Shown: positions 53,254-62,080, numbered from the stretch's first letter. The stretch: DNA of 64,000 nucleotides from Mucilaginibacter sp. (GCF_028288225.1 NZ_JAQBOC010000017.1:211269-275268); one strand, 5' to 3'. Made by a program: numbers and translations. Notes: generated by a model from the sequence alone, not told the origin.

Positions 53254-53635
53254 ATTATAAAAATAATTAAAATAGTCGACAAATTTTAAACGTAAATCAC
53301 TGGTTACTATTGTTTTCTATATTGGGTACCACAGCCATCTATATCAATTCTTTTATCTCGGTATCTGTAATAGGTACCTGCGCACGCCGATTAAATAACC
53401 TCCATTTCACCGCCTCAAGTCGGACCGCTATAGTCTCTCTTTGCAACTTGTAAAGAGAGTTTTGCTTTTTAATGAATTTTCAAGTTGTATCTGATACATT
53501 TAGGGGCATATTTTGAATTCGATTCCCTTACCAAATACAGTAATCTTAGGGCAGCCTGTTTAAAACCAGGTATTAACTCCAGCCTAATAAAAATAATTCA
53601 GCTATAAAATCTCAAAATAAAAGGTAATAAAATAG
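53254..53635. other. Gap with decayed coding trace and a hairpin
   Basis: On the minus strand, 53339-53485 is an open 48-codon tail reading TIAVRLEAVKWRLFNRRAQV and ending ITDTEIKELI. It looks like the end of a lost gene. A CTCTCTTT/AAAGAGAG hairpin followed by TTTTGCTTTTT (53435-53475, plus strand) overlaps it. The efflux operon promoter must lie at 53254-53338. Confidence 0.3.
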
Positions 53636-54160
53636 CTAAAAACTGATTCCTAATTGCAGCGCAGTAGTGTATGATCCAGGCAGGTTATTGCCAAACCGCG
53701 CAGGTTCGCTTAATGAAAGATAAACCTGGTAATCTTTTTTACTCATAATTATTTTACTGAATACAGGAGTGACCCCATACCTGCCGTCTGTCTGAAAAGC
53801 TAGCCTTGGGATAATGGTAAAACCATTATGAAAACGGAACATAACTCCGGGGTGGAAAAGCATATAATTCATTTTGGTTGATCCACCCTGTGAAAGCATA
53901 AACGGCACCATTTCGAAACTAAAACCTAAATGATCGCTCTTTAAAAGGTTAAGTCCGAATGGTAAGCCGAACGCGGAACTTTTTGAAAAATTGGCTGTAA
54001 AGCCATTATTATTAAAAGTACCTATTGGTACCAATACAGCGAAAAAACCTGTAACTCGTGGATAATTAGGAGCAGGCTGCTCCTGTTGGGCAAAGCTATT
54101 TTTAAAAAACAAACAAAGTATCAAAATTGCAATGGCCCCTTTAATTCTTAAATTTTTCAT
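53636..54160 (-). CDS. Probable outer membrane beta-barrel protein, unknown function
   Basis: 174 residues with a signal peptide (about 1-24, ending NSFAQQ). Aromatic-flanked beta strands follow (GFFAVLVPIGTFNNNGF, LGFSFEMVPFM, GVMFRFHNGFTIIPRLAF), ending TALQLGISF, with a terminal Phe typical of barrel assembly. It is monocistronic and I recognise no family. Confidence 0.65.
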   Translation of the reverse strand: MKNLRIKGAIAILILCLFFKNSFAQQEQPAPNYPRVTGFFAVLVPIGTFNNNGFTANFSKSSAFGLPFGLNLLKSDHLGFSFEMVPFMLSQGGSTKMNYMLFHPGVMFRFHNGFTIIPRLAFQTDGRYGVTPVFSKIIMSKKDYQVYLSLSEPARFGNNLPGSYTTALQLGISF

Positions 54161-54503
54161 ATTGATATAAATTAATTTCCGGGAAAGTAAGACCGATAAT
54201 TTGTGTTAATTCTGTCTGCTTTTTGTATAAATTCTGAATATGATAAATTTTCAATTAAACTAAATAGGATTTAGAAATCTTTGAAAGTGATATGATAGAG
54301 CTGTAAAATTAAGTTGAAATATTGGGATAATTACACCCAAAAACAGCACTGTTTAGCTATAAACGATGATTTTATGAATGATTATCCTATATTTAGAAAT
54401 TTCGATTGATGGATTTGTACCGCCTGCTTTCCGGCTACCACATTAAAAAACAACCAGTCATTTTACAGGTAAGGGCAGGTTATGAAAATAATGTTTTGTT
54501 TAT

Positions 54504-54536
54504 ACAACAAAGGTTTCAAATAGACAAACCTGTTGT
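54504..54536. promoter_or_regulatory. Imperfect inverted repeat upstream of the oxalate decarboxylase gene
   Basis: ACAACAAAGGTTT and AAACCTGTTGT are complementary over 11 pairs with a 2-base bulge and a 9-base spacer. The repeat ends 13 bp before the -7-like box. Placement suggests a regulator binding site, possibly for the AraC-type protein encoded at 60782-61627. Confidence 0.4.
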
Positions 54537-54548
54537 TTTTATCAGCCA

Positions 54549-54556
54549 TAATTTTG
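54549..54556 (+). promoter_or_regulatory. Candidate Bacteroidetes -7 box of the oxalate operon
   Basis: TAATTTTG matches the TAnnTTTG consensus, 28 bp before the ATG. A -33 TTTG at the usual spacing is not seen, so expression may need an activator. The resulting leader would be short. Confidence 0.35.
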
Positions 54557-54584
54557 TCCCATAATCAATTACAAAACGATTAAT

Positions 54585-55757
54585 ATGGGAACAACTACAA
54601 GGCGGGAGTTTCTTTCCGCAACATCACTTTCAACTATGGGAGTTGTAATAGCAGCAACAGGGATGAATGCACTATCGACGGAAACAGCCGCTGCATCACC
54701 ATCAAAAAAATTCCATTCAGCGCCTGCGCAAGCCGAGTTGGAAGATTTTGTATTTGATATGGCCAATAGTAAAGCTGGCTGGTTGGGTGCAGGTGGCAGT
54801 GCCAGGGAAGCCACAGTAGAGGAGTTCCCGGTATCTCAAAGTATTGCAGGAGTTATAATGCGGTTGAACCCCGGGGGCTTTCGCGAACTGCATTGGCACT
54901 CCATAGCCGGGGAGTGGGCCTTTATTTTAGAAGGAAAGGTACGCACAACTGTTATCACTCCTGGCGGGACAACATCAACAGATGAATTTGAAGTGGGCGA
55001 TATTTGGTTTTTTCCCAAGGGGTATGGGCATAGTTTGCAGTGTGTGGGTAATGAGCCGTGCGCTTTTGTGCTTGGTTTCGACAATGGTCATTTTTCAGAG
55101 TTTGGGACTTTTAGCATAACAGATTGGGTGAGTCATACCCCGCCTGATCTCATCGCCCGTAATTCGGGACTGCCCCTTAGTGTTTTGGCATCCTTACCTA
55201 AAAAAGAGCTGTACATTGGAAAAGGCAAGATCGCAGCGGAACAAAGCCCCAGCAATTTGAACCCGGCTATCCCCGCCAGTTTTTCCTCTCATAAATTTCG
55301 CCTGGAGACTGATGGTATTAAACAGGAATTTAAAGGCGGTTATATTAAGGTTGTGTCTTCAAAAGAATTTCCGATACAAAACACATTAACATCGCTCCGA
55401 ATGAACATTGAGCCAGGCGCCATACGCGAATTGCACTGGCACCCTAATGCTGATGAGTGGCAATATGTGATAAGCGGCCAGGGACGTGTAACCATTTTCG
55501 GTTCGCATGGACGGGTTAAAACCATGGATTATGGCAAAGGGATGGTATCTTTTATTAAACAAGGTTATGGCCATTATATTGAAAATACTGGAAAAGAAAC
55601 TTTGAAGCTGGTAGTGCTTTTCAACAGCCCGGTATACCAGGAATTGACCCTGAACGACTGGTTAAATGCTAATCCGGCCCAACTTGTTGCCGATCACTTT
55701 GGCCTCACTTTAGATCAGGCCAAATCCGTATCCAAACATCAAACAGGGATCTTTTAA
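54585..55757 (+). CDS. oxdC: Bicupin oxalate decarboxylase, Tat-exported
   Basis: 390 residues. The N-terminal TTRREFLSA is a twin-arginine signal followed by a hydrophobic core and an AAA-like cleavage area (about 36), so the enzyme should be folded with metal and then exported. Cupin 1 carries the Mn ligands H103, H105, E110 and H149. Cupin 2 carries H284, H286, E291 and H330. The active-site lid reads SEFGT (171-175), keeping the essential Glu of the SENST lid of Bacillus OxdC, which favours decarboxylase over oxidase activity. R93 matches the substrate arginine. The reaction is oxalate to formate plus CO2. It heads a formate-metabolism operon. Confidence in bicupin family is very high, in oxalate as substrate high. 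Confidence 0.88.
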   Translation: MGTTTRREFLSATSLSTMGVVIAATGMNALSTETAAASPSKKFHSAPAQAELEDFVFDMANSKAGWLGAGGSAREATVEEFPVSQSIAGVIMRLNPGGFRELHWHSIAGEWAFILEGKVRTTVITPGGTTSTDEFEVGDIWFFPKGYGHSLQCVGNEPCAFVLGFDNGHFSEFGTFSITDWVSHTPPDLIARNSGLPLSVLASLPKKELYIGKGKIAAEQSPSNLNPAIPASFSSHKFRLETDGIKQEFKGGYIKVVSSKEFPIQNTLTSLRMNIEPGAIRELHWHPNADEWQYVISGQGRVTIFGSHGRVKTMDYGKGMVSFIKQGYGHYIENTGKETLKLVVLFNSPVYQELTLNDWLNANPAQLVADHFGLTLDQAKSVSKHQTGIF

Positions 55758-55800
55758 TGAACCTCAAAAAAACGTTAGATAATTATTAATCTGATAATTT

Positions 55801-56670
55801 ATGACCATCAAGGAAAGTCCAACTAAAGGAGTACCTGTTATTAAAATAAACCGTAACCAGAGGTTGGCGACTATGGATAAGCTTGCTATAGAAGAGCCCT
55901 TAGAAATAAGGCTTGCTTTTGGTGCAGACCTGAACAGGACAGTAAAAAGTATCTCAGTAACCATGCGCACGCCCGGCAGCGATGCGGAACTGGCAACCGG
56001 TTTTTTATTTACAGAAGGGATTATAAAAGACATGAACGACCTGGCTTCTGTAAACCATTGTTTTATTGCCTGCGCAGAGAATAAAGAAAATGTGATACAG
56101 GTTGAGCTGAGTGAAGATGCAATACCTGAACTGAAAAACACAGAACGTAATTTTTATACCACCTCAAGCTGTGGTGTTTGTGGTAAAGGATCAATTGCTG
56201 CCATAAAAACTGTAAGCGCTTTTCAGCCCGGCCAAAACGAAGATTTTTTTATTACCCGGGAAATGATGCTGGAGCTACCAGATCGCTTAAGGCTTTACCA
56301 GGACATTTTTGACGTTACCGGGGGCTTGCATGCATGTGCTTTATTCAATACCAGTGGAGAACTTTTATTGCTTCGCGAAGATGTTGGAAGGCATAATGCG
56401 CTAGACAAACTAATTGGCGCCGCGTTGGAAAAAGATTTATTACCACTGGAAAACGCCGTGCTATTGTTAAGTGGCAGGGCCAGTTTTGAATTGGTACAGA
56501 AAGCAGCAATGGCTGGCATTAATATTATTGGAGCAATTGGAGCACCCTCCAGCCTGGCGGTACAACTGGCCGGTGAGTTTGGAATAACCTTAGTTGGTTT
56601 TTTACGCCAGCAGCGATTTAATATTTATACAATGGGACAACGTATTTTAATACCGAAGTATGAAAATTAG
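55801..56670 (+). CDS. fdhD: Formate dehydrogenase accessory sulfurtransferase
   Basis: 289 residues. FdhD passes sulfur from a cysteine desulfurase to the molybdenum cofactor of formate dehydrogenase. The catalytic CGVCGK motif (C124, C127) matches C121/C124 of the E. coli protein. EPLEIRL, GSDAELATGFLFTEGII and REDVGRHNALDKLIG are family blocks that bind the guanine dinucleotide cofactor. It lies 43 bp after the decarboxylase gene, and the next gene overlaps its end by 11 bp. Its presence strongly supports formate oxidation by the molybdoenzyme downstream. Confidence 0.95.
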   Translation: MTIKESPTKGVPVIKINRNQRLATMDKLAIEEPLEIRLAFGADLNRTVKSISVTMRTPGSDAELATGFLFTEGIIKDMNDLASVNHCFIACAENKENVIQVELSEDAIPELKNTERNFYTTSSCGVCGKGSIAAIKTVSAFQPGQNEDFFITREMMLELPDRLRLYQDIFDVTGGLHACALFNTSGELLLLREDVGRHNALDKLIGAALEKDLLPLENAVLLLSGRASFELVQKAAMAGINIIGAIGAPSSLAVQLAGEFGITLVGFLRQQRFNIYTMGQRILIPKYEN

Positions 56671-57016
56671 AATAAAAGAAAACGCATTGCGATATCGCCT
56701 TACCAAAAGCGATATCTCCGGCTTGGCCGATAATGGCTACTTACAGGAACAAACCAGTTTTGCAGAGCAACCGTTGATTTATGCATTAAAGGCTGTAGAA
56801 GATGATACATTAAGTGCAGGGTTTTCTGGCAATACCATAACCCTATTTATGCCGAAGCAAATGGCCGCCGAACTAATCAATACAGAAAAGGTCGGTTTTA
56901 AAGCTATAAACGGTGCTCTGCAACTGCTGGTTGAAAAAGATTTTACCTGCCTGGATAATGTGGATGAAGACCAAAGCGATAATTATCCCAATCCACTGGC
57001 ATTTCAAAAGGACTAA
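56660..57016 (+). CDS. Small conserved protein linked to formate dehydrogenase
   Basis: 118 residues overlapping fdhD by 11 bp, with 11 bp to the molybdoenzyme gene. The sequence is mostly beta (MKIRIKENALRYRLTKSDI, TLSAGFSGNTITLFMPKQMA, LQLLVEKDFTCLDNVDEDQS) and ends DNYPNPLAFQKD. I believe it belongs to a small DUF family seen beside FdhD in Bacteroidetes, but the family name is from memory only. The tight embedding between FdhD and the enzyme suggests a maturation or chaperone role, which is inference. Confidence 0.7.
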   Translation: MKIRIKENALRYRLTKSDISGLADNGYLQEQTSFAEQPLIYALKAVEDDTLSAGFSGNTITLFMPKQMAAELINTEKVGFKAINGALQLLVEKDFTCLDNVDEDQSDNYPNPLAFQKD

Positions 57017-57027
57017 ATTACGTAGTT

Positions 57028-59346
57028 ATGGCAACAAATAAAGAGACCCCTTCGGCTGAAAATCCGGAAAAGTTATTGAATTTAAAATCAACCGGACCAA
57101 AAAAGTGGGCTGCCGGCATCCCGGCTGTAGTGGCAGCTTTAAGCGATGTAATTGAAGAGGGTATTCCTTTTAGAGGAACCGGGGCATTATTTGTAATGAA
57201 CCAGAAAGGGGGCTTTGATTGTTCCAGTTGCGCCTGGCCCGATCCTGATGATGACCGGTCACCGGTGGGTGAGTATTGCGAGAATGGAGCGAAGGCGCTG
57301 GCAGAAGAAGCAACTACTAAAAAAGTAACGGCCGATTTTTTTGCGCAGAATTCCATAGTTGACCTGGCTAATTTAACCGACTTTGAGATCGGTAAAAAAG
57401 GACGGCTAACCGAACCGATGTATTTGCCTGAAGAAGGCACGCATTACCAGCCGATTAGCTGGGATGATGCTTTTACAAAAATTGCTCAACATTTAAATGC
57501 GCTGGAATCACCTGATGAGGCTATTTTTTATACATCCGGCCGTACCAGCAATGAAACCTCGTTTTTGTACCAGCTATTTGCAAAAGAGTTTGGTACCAAT
57601 AATATGCCCGATTGCTCTAACATGTGCCACGAGTCCTCCGGTACCGCTTTAAGGCCAACAATTGGTATTGGCAAAGGGACAGTAACACTGAATGATTTTT
57701 ATGATACGGATCTGGTAGTGATCATCGGTCATAATCCTGGCACCAATGCACCACGTATGATGTCTGCGCTTGAGAAGGGGAAAAAGAACGGGGCAAAGAT
57801 CATCGCCATCAATCCTCTGCCTGAAGCGGGTTTAATGGCTTTCAGAAACCCCCAGGAGATCAAAGGAATTTTAGGAACGGGTGCACAGCTGGCGGACCTT
57901 TATCTTCCGGTTAAAATAAACGGTGATATGGCTTTGTTAAAAGCTTTTGAAATGCTGCTGCTTGAAGCAGAAAGAACATCACCCGGAAAAGTACTGGACA
58001 ATGAATTTATAGCCGGAAATACCGTTGGTTATAGTGAATTTATTAAACAGTTTAATAACTATGAGTTAGACGAACTGGCCATTGCCGCCGGGTTGCCGTC
58101 GGCCGATATTCGCCTTGCTGCTGATATGCTGGCAAATAATAAGCGGATCATCTTTTGCTGGGGCATGGGCTTGACACAGCAGCCCAATGGCGTGGAAATG
58201 ATCAGGGAGATCGTCAACATCTGCCTGATGAAGGGAAGTATAGGCAAACCTGGTGCAGGCGTATGCCCGGTTCGGGGGCACAGCAATGTACAGGGTAACC
58301 GCACCATGATGATTGACGAAAAACCCACACAAAAACAACTTGACCGTTTAAAAGAGGTTTTTGGATTTGAACCACCGCGCGAACACGGGTATGATGTGGT
58401 GAATGCTATCAAAGCGATGCATGCAGGAAAAGCAAAGGTATTCTTTGGCATGGGGGGTAATTTCCTTTCGGCCACACCAGATACCACCTATACTGCCGAA
58501 GCGCTGCGTCAGCTAAGACTGAGTGTTCATGTCTCCATTAAGCTTAACCGCAGTCACCTGGTGCATGGAAAAGAGGCCTTAATATTGCCAACCTTATCAA
58601 GGAGCGATAAAGATATGGTAAATGGCGAGCTGCAATTTATCAGCACTGAAAACTCGATGGGTGTGGTGCAGTCATCCAAAGGCATCTTAAAACCTGTCTC
58701 TGATCAGCTGATCAATGAGACACATATCGTTTGCAGAATGGCCATGGCAACTTTAGGCAGCCGGTCCGTGGTGGATTGGAGTCGCTACATGAACTGTTAT
58801 GACGATATCAGGGATATTATTGAAAAATGTATCCCGGGCTTTGAAAATTACAATATGCGTGTGCGGCAGAAGAGCGGGTTTTATTTACCCAACGGGGCCA
58901 GGGATGGTAAGTTCATTACGGATAAATTTGGAGATAAAGCGCCATTTACTATTACAAAATTACCTGTAAATACGCTGGCTGATGATGAATACATGATGGC
59001 ATCAACCCGTACCCATGACCAGTTCAATACCACCATATATGGATTGGAAGACCGCTATCGCGGAATAAAAAATGAACGGCGGGTTGTGTTTATGAACCAG
59101 AAGGATATGGATAATGCCGGATATACCGAAGGGGAAAAGGTAGACTTGTTTAATTACGACGATGGTATAGAGCGCGTAGCACGATTATTTGTAGTGGTTT
59201 CTTACCCAATTCCCGAACGCAATACGGTGACCTATTTTCCGGAAACCAATGTATTACTATCGATAAATAATGTTGTTGGCGAAAGCAATATGCCCGCGGC
59301 AAAGTTTATCAGGATAAAAATAAAAAAACATCAATCGCTGGTATAG
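57028..59346 (+). CDS. FdhF/YdeP-family molybdopterin oxidoreductase (probable formate dehydrogenase)
   Basis: 772 residues, no signal peptide, so cytoplasmic. It has the FdhF/YdeP layout: an N-terminal Cys set (C65, C68 in GFDCSSCAWPDP; C84) consistent with an iron-sulfur cluster, the bis-MGD domains, and a likely Mo-ligand Cys at C200 in NMCHESSGTAL. GHNPGTNAPRM and VRGHSNVQGNRTM are cofactor contacts. The C-terminal molydop-binding domain covers about 650-770 (STRTHDQFNTTIYGLED). Members are often annotated formate dehydrogenase alpha, although YdeP's substrate is unproven. FdhD and an oxalate decarboxylase in the same operon make formate the natural guess. Confidence 0.88.
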   Translation: MATNKETPSAENPEKLLNLKSTGPKKWAAGIPAVVAALSDVIEEGIPFRGTGALFVMNQKGGFDCSSCAWPDPDDDRSPVGEYCENGAKALAEEATTKKVTADFFAQNSIVDLANLTDFEIGKKGRLTEPMYLPEEGTHYQPISWDDAFTKIAQHLNALESPDEAIFYTSGRTSNETSFLYQLFAKEFGTNNMPDCSNMCHESSGTALRPTIGIGKGTVTLNDFYDTDLVVIIGHNPGTNAPRMMSALEKGKKNGAKIIAINPLPEAGLMAFRNPQEIKGILGTGAQLADLYLPVKINGDMALLKAFEMLLLEAERTSPGKVLDNEFIAGNTVGYSEFIKQFNNYELDELAIAAGLPSADIRLAADMLANNKRIIFCWGMGLTQQPNGVEMIREIVNICLMKGSIGKPGAGVCPVRGHSNVQGNRTMMIDEKPTQKQLDRLKEVFGFEPPREHGYDVVNAIKAMHAGKAKVFFGMGGNFLSATPDTTYTAEALRQLRLSVHVSIKLNRSHLVHGKEALILPTLSRSDKDMVNGELQFISTENSMGVVQSSKGILKPVSDQLINETHIVCRMAMATLGSRSVVDWSRYMNCYDDIRDIIEKCIPGFENYNMRVRQKSGFYLPNGARDGKFITDKFGDKAPFTITKLPVNTLADDEYMMASTRTHDQFNTTIYGLEDRYRGIKNERRVVFMNQKDMDNAGYTEGEKVDLFNYDDGIERVARLFVVVSYPIPERNTVTYFPETNVLLSINNVVGESNMPAAKFIRIKIKKHQSLV

Positions 59347-59424
59347 TAGTTATGGAATTGATTGCTCTATATAAGTAAGCTATACAACAAATTAATCTAA
59401 TAATCAACATAAAGACAAACCATT

Positions 59425-60660
59425 ATGAATAATTATAAGCGTTGGGGAATTGCCATAGCCGGTGTATTACTGCAAATGGCGTTAGGAGCTGTATATGCAT
59501 GGAGCGTATTCCGGGTTCCGCTTGCAAAGCAATTTAACTGGTCAATCTCAGAAGTCACTCTTACCTTCACTATTGCGATCATGTCGTTGGGGTTTGCTTC
59601 ATTCTTCGGTGGACTTTGGTTGAAGCGGGTTGGCCCCCGTGTGGTGGCACTTACAGGCGGCGTGTTGTATGGCGCAGGAGTCTTCCTTGCCAGCTATTCG
59701 TACCACGGGTTGTGGTGGCTATACCTGACATATGGTGTTATTGGTGGAATCGGACTTGGCTTCTCGTATATTGTTCCCATTTCAGTATTGGTGAAGTGGT
59801 TTCCCGACCGTCGCGGTTTAATGACGGGTATTGCCGTGGGAGGCTTTGGAGCAGGGGCGCTGATAACGGCGCCGGTTGCTACGCGACTGATTCAAAGCGT
59901 GGGCGTGTTGCAGACCTTTGCTTATCTTGGCATCGTTTACATGATTACCACTGTGATTCCAGGCTATTTCATGCAGAACCCGCCAGAGGGATGGCAGCCC
60001 CGGGGATGGACGCCTGGTAAAAATCAGCAGGTGCGGAAAAGCACTAAAGACTTTACGCTTGGCGGTGCATTGAAGACCTGGCAATGGTGGGCCTTGTGGC
60101 TCCTGCTCTTCCTGAATACCTCGGCAGGGATCTCGATCATTTCCCAGGAAGCTCCTCTGTTTCAGGATCTGACTAAGGTTACTGCGATCATAGCCGCGGG
60201 CATGATCGGCATTGTGAGTATTGGGAACGCATTGGGACGTGTTTTCTGGGCATGGGCTTCCGACCTGATGAGCCGGCGGACCACCTTCGCCGTGATGTTT
60301 ATTGTGCAGATCGGGCTGTTCTGGGTTCTTCCGGGTCTCAATTCCGCAACCAGTGTTACGGGTATCGTCTTTATTATCCTGATGTGCTATGGCGGCGGAT
60401 TTGGCACCATGCCCGCATTTGTTGCAGATTACTTCGGGCCGACTAACGTGGGTTCCATCTACGGACTTATACTAACAGCCTGGGGATTTGCAAGCGCTTT
60501 CGGACCCCTCCTGATCGCCCATATGCGCCAAACAAGCGGGGCTTATGCAACCGGGCTGCATATAATTGCGGTAATAATGGCAGTTTCGGTTATTTTGCCT
60601 TTGCTGGTAAGGTCCCCGGCCGGTCGCAGCAATCATAGCGATATTTACAATTTGCACTAA
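59425..60660 (+). CDS. OFA-family MFS transporter (oxalate/formate antiporter-like)
   Basis: 411 residues with 12 TM helices. Family motifs are visible: YAWSVFRVPLAKQFNWS near the start, GIGLGFSYIVPISVLVKWFP and DRRGLMTGIAVGGFGAGA. The arginine known as essential in OxlT is present (R272 in GNALGRVFWAWASD). By simple numbering, the second essential charge of OxlT, K355 in TM11, is not found: the TM11 stretch GLILTAWGFASAFGPL has no lysine. Oxalate import with formate export is therefore suggested by context, while another monocarboxylate is possible. It lies 78 bp after the molybdoenzyme gene, probably in the same operon. Confidence 0.85.
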   Translation: MNNYKRWGIAIAGVLLQMALGAVYAWSVFRVPLAKQFNWSISEVTLTFTIAIMSLGFASFFGGLWLKRVGPRVVALTGGVLYGAGVFLASYSYHGLWWLYLTYGVIGGIGLGFSYIVPISVLVKWFPDRRGLMTGIAVGGFGAGALITAPVATRLIQSVGVLQTFAYLGIVYMITTVIPGYFMQNPPEGWQPRGWTPGKNQQVRKSTKDFTLGGALKTWQWWALWLLLFLNTSAGISIISQEAPLFQDLTKVTAIIAAGMIGIVSIGNALGRVFWAWASDLMSRRTTFAVMFIVQIGLFWVLPGLNSATSVTGIVFIILMCYGGGFGTMPAFVADYFGPTNVGSIYGLILTAWGFASAFGPLLIAHMRQTSGAYATGLHIIAVIMAVSVILPLLVRSPAGRSNHSDIYNLH

Positions 60661-60754
60661 GGCAAGATGATCGATCATTAAACAACTGTCATGTAATAGA
60701 CAATATTTTCCAAATAATGTGAAACTGACGAAAGTATACCATCGCAGATACGAA

Positions 60755-60790
60755 ATGATGTAAGGTGTTTTTCACATCATCTTACATCAT
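60755..60790. terminator. Two-way terminator between convergent genes
   Basis: ATGATGTAAG and CTTACATCAT form a perfect 10-bp stem with a smaller GTG-TTTTT-CAC hairpin within. The element lies between the transporter gene and the convergent AraC-type gene and overlaps the latter's last codons. Confidence 0.6.
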
Positions 60791-61627
60791 CGTTTTGTAT
60801 TCCATTAACCTTAAGCCTTTCCTTTTTGCAAATACTTTGCATAAATGGCTTGCATCATTAAATCCACATTCAAAAGCTATGTTTGTGATCGGGTCACTGG
60901 TGTTCTTTAATTTATCGCAAACCCTTTCAATTCGCAGATCTTCCAAATATAAATGGATCGTTTTGCCAAAGTACTGCTTAAAAAGTTTATTCAGATAAAC
61001 CGGGTGAAAACCCAGCCGGGTGGCGAGGTTATCTAAGGTCCACTTCTCAGCATAGCTTTCCTGTAACAGGTTCCGGATCTTTTTTACCTGGTAAGGGATC
61101 AGTTTTTTTTCTCCCAGGTCCCGCCTTGATAATTCAACTGCACTTTCCAGCACCAGGCCCTCCAATAGCAGATTTGAAGCGTTGCCTGGTTTCCTGAATT
61201 CATTAAAGATCCTGAAAAAGAGATGTGATATATGTTGATTGTCGACAACGGAGAAATCGTCAAATCTTATTTTGGCATCCTTTAATTTTTCTAACCAAAG
61301 GGTATCAAACTCTACAAATAAGCAGGTGCGGGCATTTTCCCGGATAACTGTCTTATGCTCCCGGTCTTTTGGATAGATCAATAGTTGCCCTTCGCCAATA
61401 AGCAGGTCATCTTTTTTACCAATTTCCTGAAATGTTCCTTTTAAGGCAAAACAAAAATGTTCATTTTGATGATAATGCAGCGGTGAGGAAGATAATGGGG
61501 CATATTGCTGCTCTGATAATGATATTCCTCCTATACTAATGGCCTTTTTAGTAATGCCATAATATTCACCCGATCTAAGTGTTTCCAATTTGAAAAATAT
61601 TTGTGTTATTGCATAATTAAATTTCAC
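60782..61627 (-). CDS. AraC-family regulator with cupin sensor domain
   Basis: 281 residues starting with GTG (61627). The first part is a cupin fold (SPLHYHQNEHFCFALKGTFQ, then GEGQLLIYPKDREH) that would bind an effector. The C-terminal ~100 residues carry two HTH motifs (TLDNLATRLGFHPVYLNKLF, then ITNIAFECGFNDASHLCKVF), standard for AraC. It converges on the oxalate operon, so it is a candidate regulator. The effector is unknown. The end (LRLMEYKTMM) is slightly atypical (usually P-x-x-Y/F-R) but looks complete. Confidence 0.92.
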   Translation of the reverse strand: MKFNYAITQIFFKLETLRSGEYYGITKKAISIGGISLSEQQYAPLSSSPLHYHQNEHFCFALKGTFQEIGKKDDLLIGEGQLLIYPKDREHKTVIRENARTCLFVEFDTLWLEKLKDAKIRFDDFSVVDNQHISHLFFRIFNEFRKPGNASNLLLEGLVLESAVELSRRDLGEKKLIPYQVKKIRNLLQESYAEKWTLDNLATRLGFHPVYLNKLFKQYFGKTIHLYLEDLRIERVCDKLKNTSDPITNIAFECGFNDASHLCKVFAKRKGLRLMEYKTMM

Positions 61628-61740
61628 CCTTTACCCGGGCGTAACCACTAATATTGTGGTTAAAACACGCTTTTAAGAAAGTTCCTCATATGCTTAAAAG
61701 CGCCAATACCAAGTCGTTTTTTAAAATACCGCGCTATTAA

Positions 61741-62079
61741 TCAACCAATTACATTAAAAACAATTAAAATGGCCGTAACAAAAACAACCAATATGCCACC
61801 GATAAATAAAAGATCGGCAATCCATTCAAAAAGGCCACCCCTTTTTATACTTCCACGAATGGAAAGGAATGAAAGAATACAACTAAGCATAAAGAAAAAA
61901 ATAGCGACAATGTCCGTTTTATCAATAATTGTTCGCTGTGATAGCTTTAAAAATCTTAGGGATGTAAGTACCACAAAGCATAATCCCAATAAATTTGAGG
62001 ATGCGTTCAAAATATGCGGCGCCTTTTCGTTTCCTTTATAAATCTTCATATCTGACATTGTAAAAATTTTTTTTATCAT
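61741..62079 (-). CDS. Small three-TM membrane protein
   Basis: 112 residues. A cytoplasmic start (MSDMKIYKGNEKAPHI, with an upstream ATG at 62079) is followed by three hydrophobic segments (NLLGLCFVVLTSLRFL, IVAIFFFMLSCILSFLSI, LLFIGGILVVFVTAILIVF). It begins 1 bp after the histidine kinase stop, so it is co-transcribed. No family is recognised. A kinase accessory role is only a possibility. Confidence 0.6.
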   Translation of the reverse strand: MIKKIFTMSDMKIYKGNEKAPHILNASSNLLGLCFVVLTSLRFLKLSQRTIIDKTDIVAIFFFMLSCILSFLSIRGSIKRGGLFEWIADLLFIGGILVVFVTAILIVFNVIG

Positions 62080-62080
62080 C

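Larger units (their letters stand above)
54161..54584. other. Divergent promoter region upstream of the oxalate module
   Basis: About 420 AT-rich bases between the barrel gene and the oxalate decarboxylase gene. The right half contains the inverted repeat and -7-like box listed separately. No gene is seen. Confidence 0.35.

Noticed and set aside
53435..53459. Hairpin followed by T run as a plus-strand terminator
   Set aside because: No plus-strand gene lies upstream, and the hairpin overlaps a decayed minus-strand coding tail, so I did not call it a terminator.
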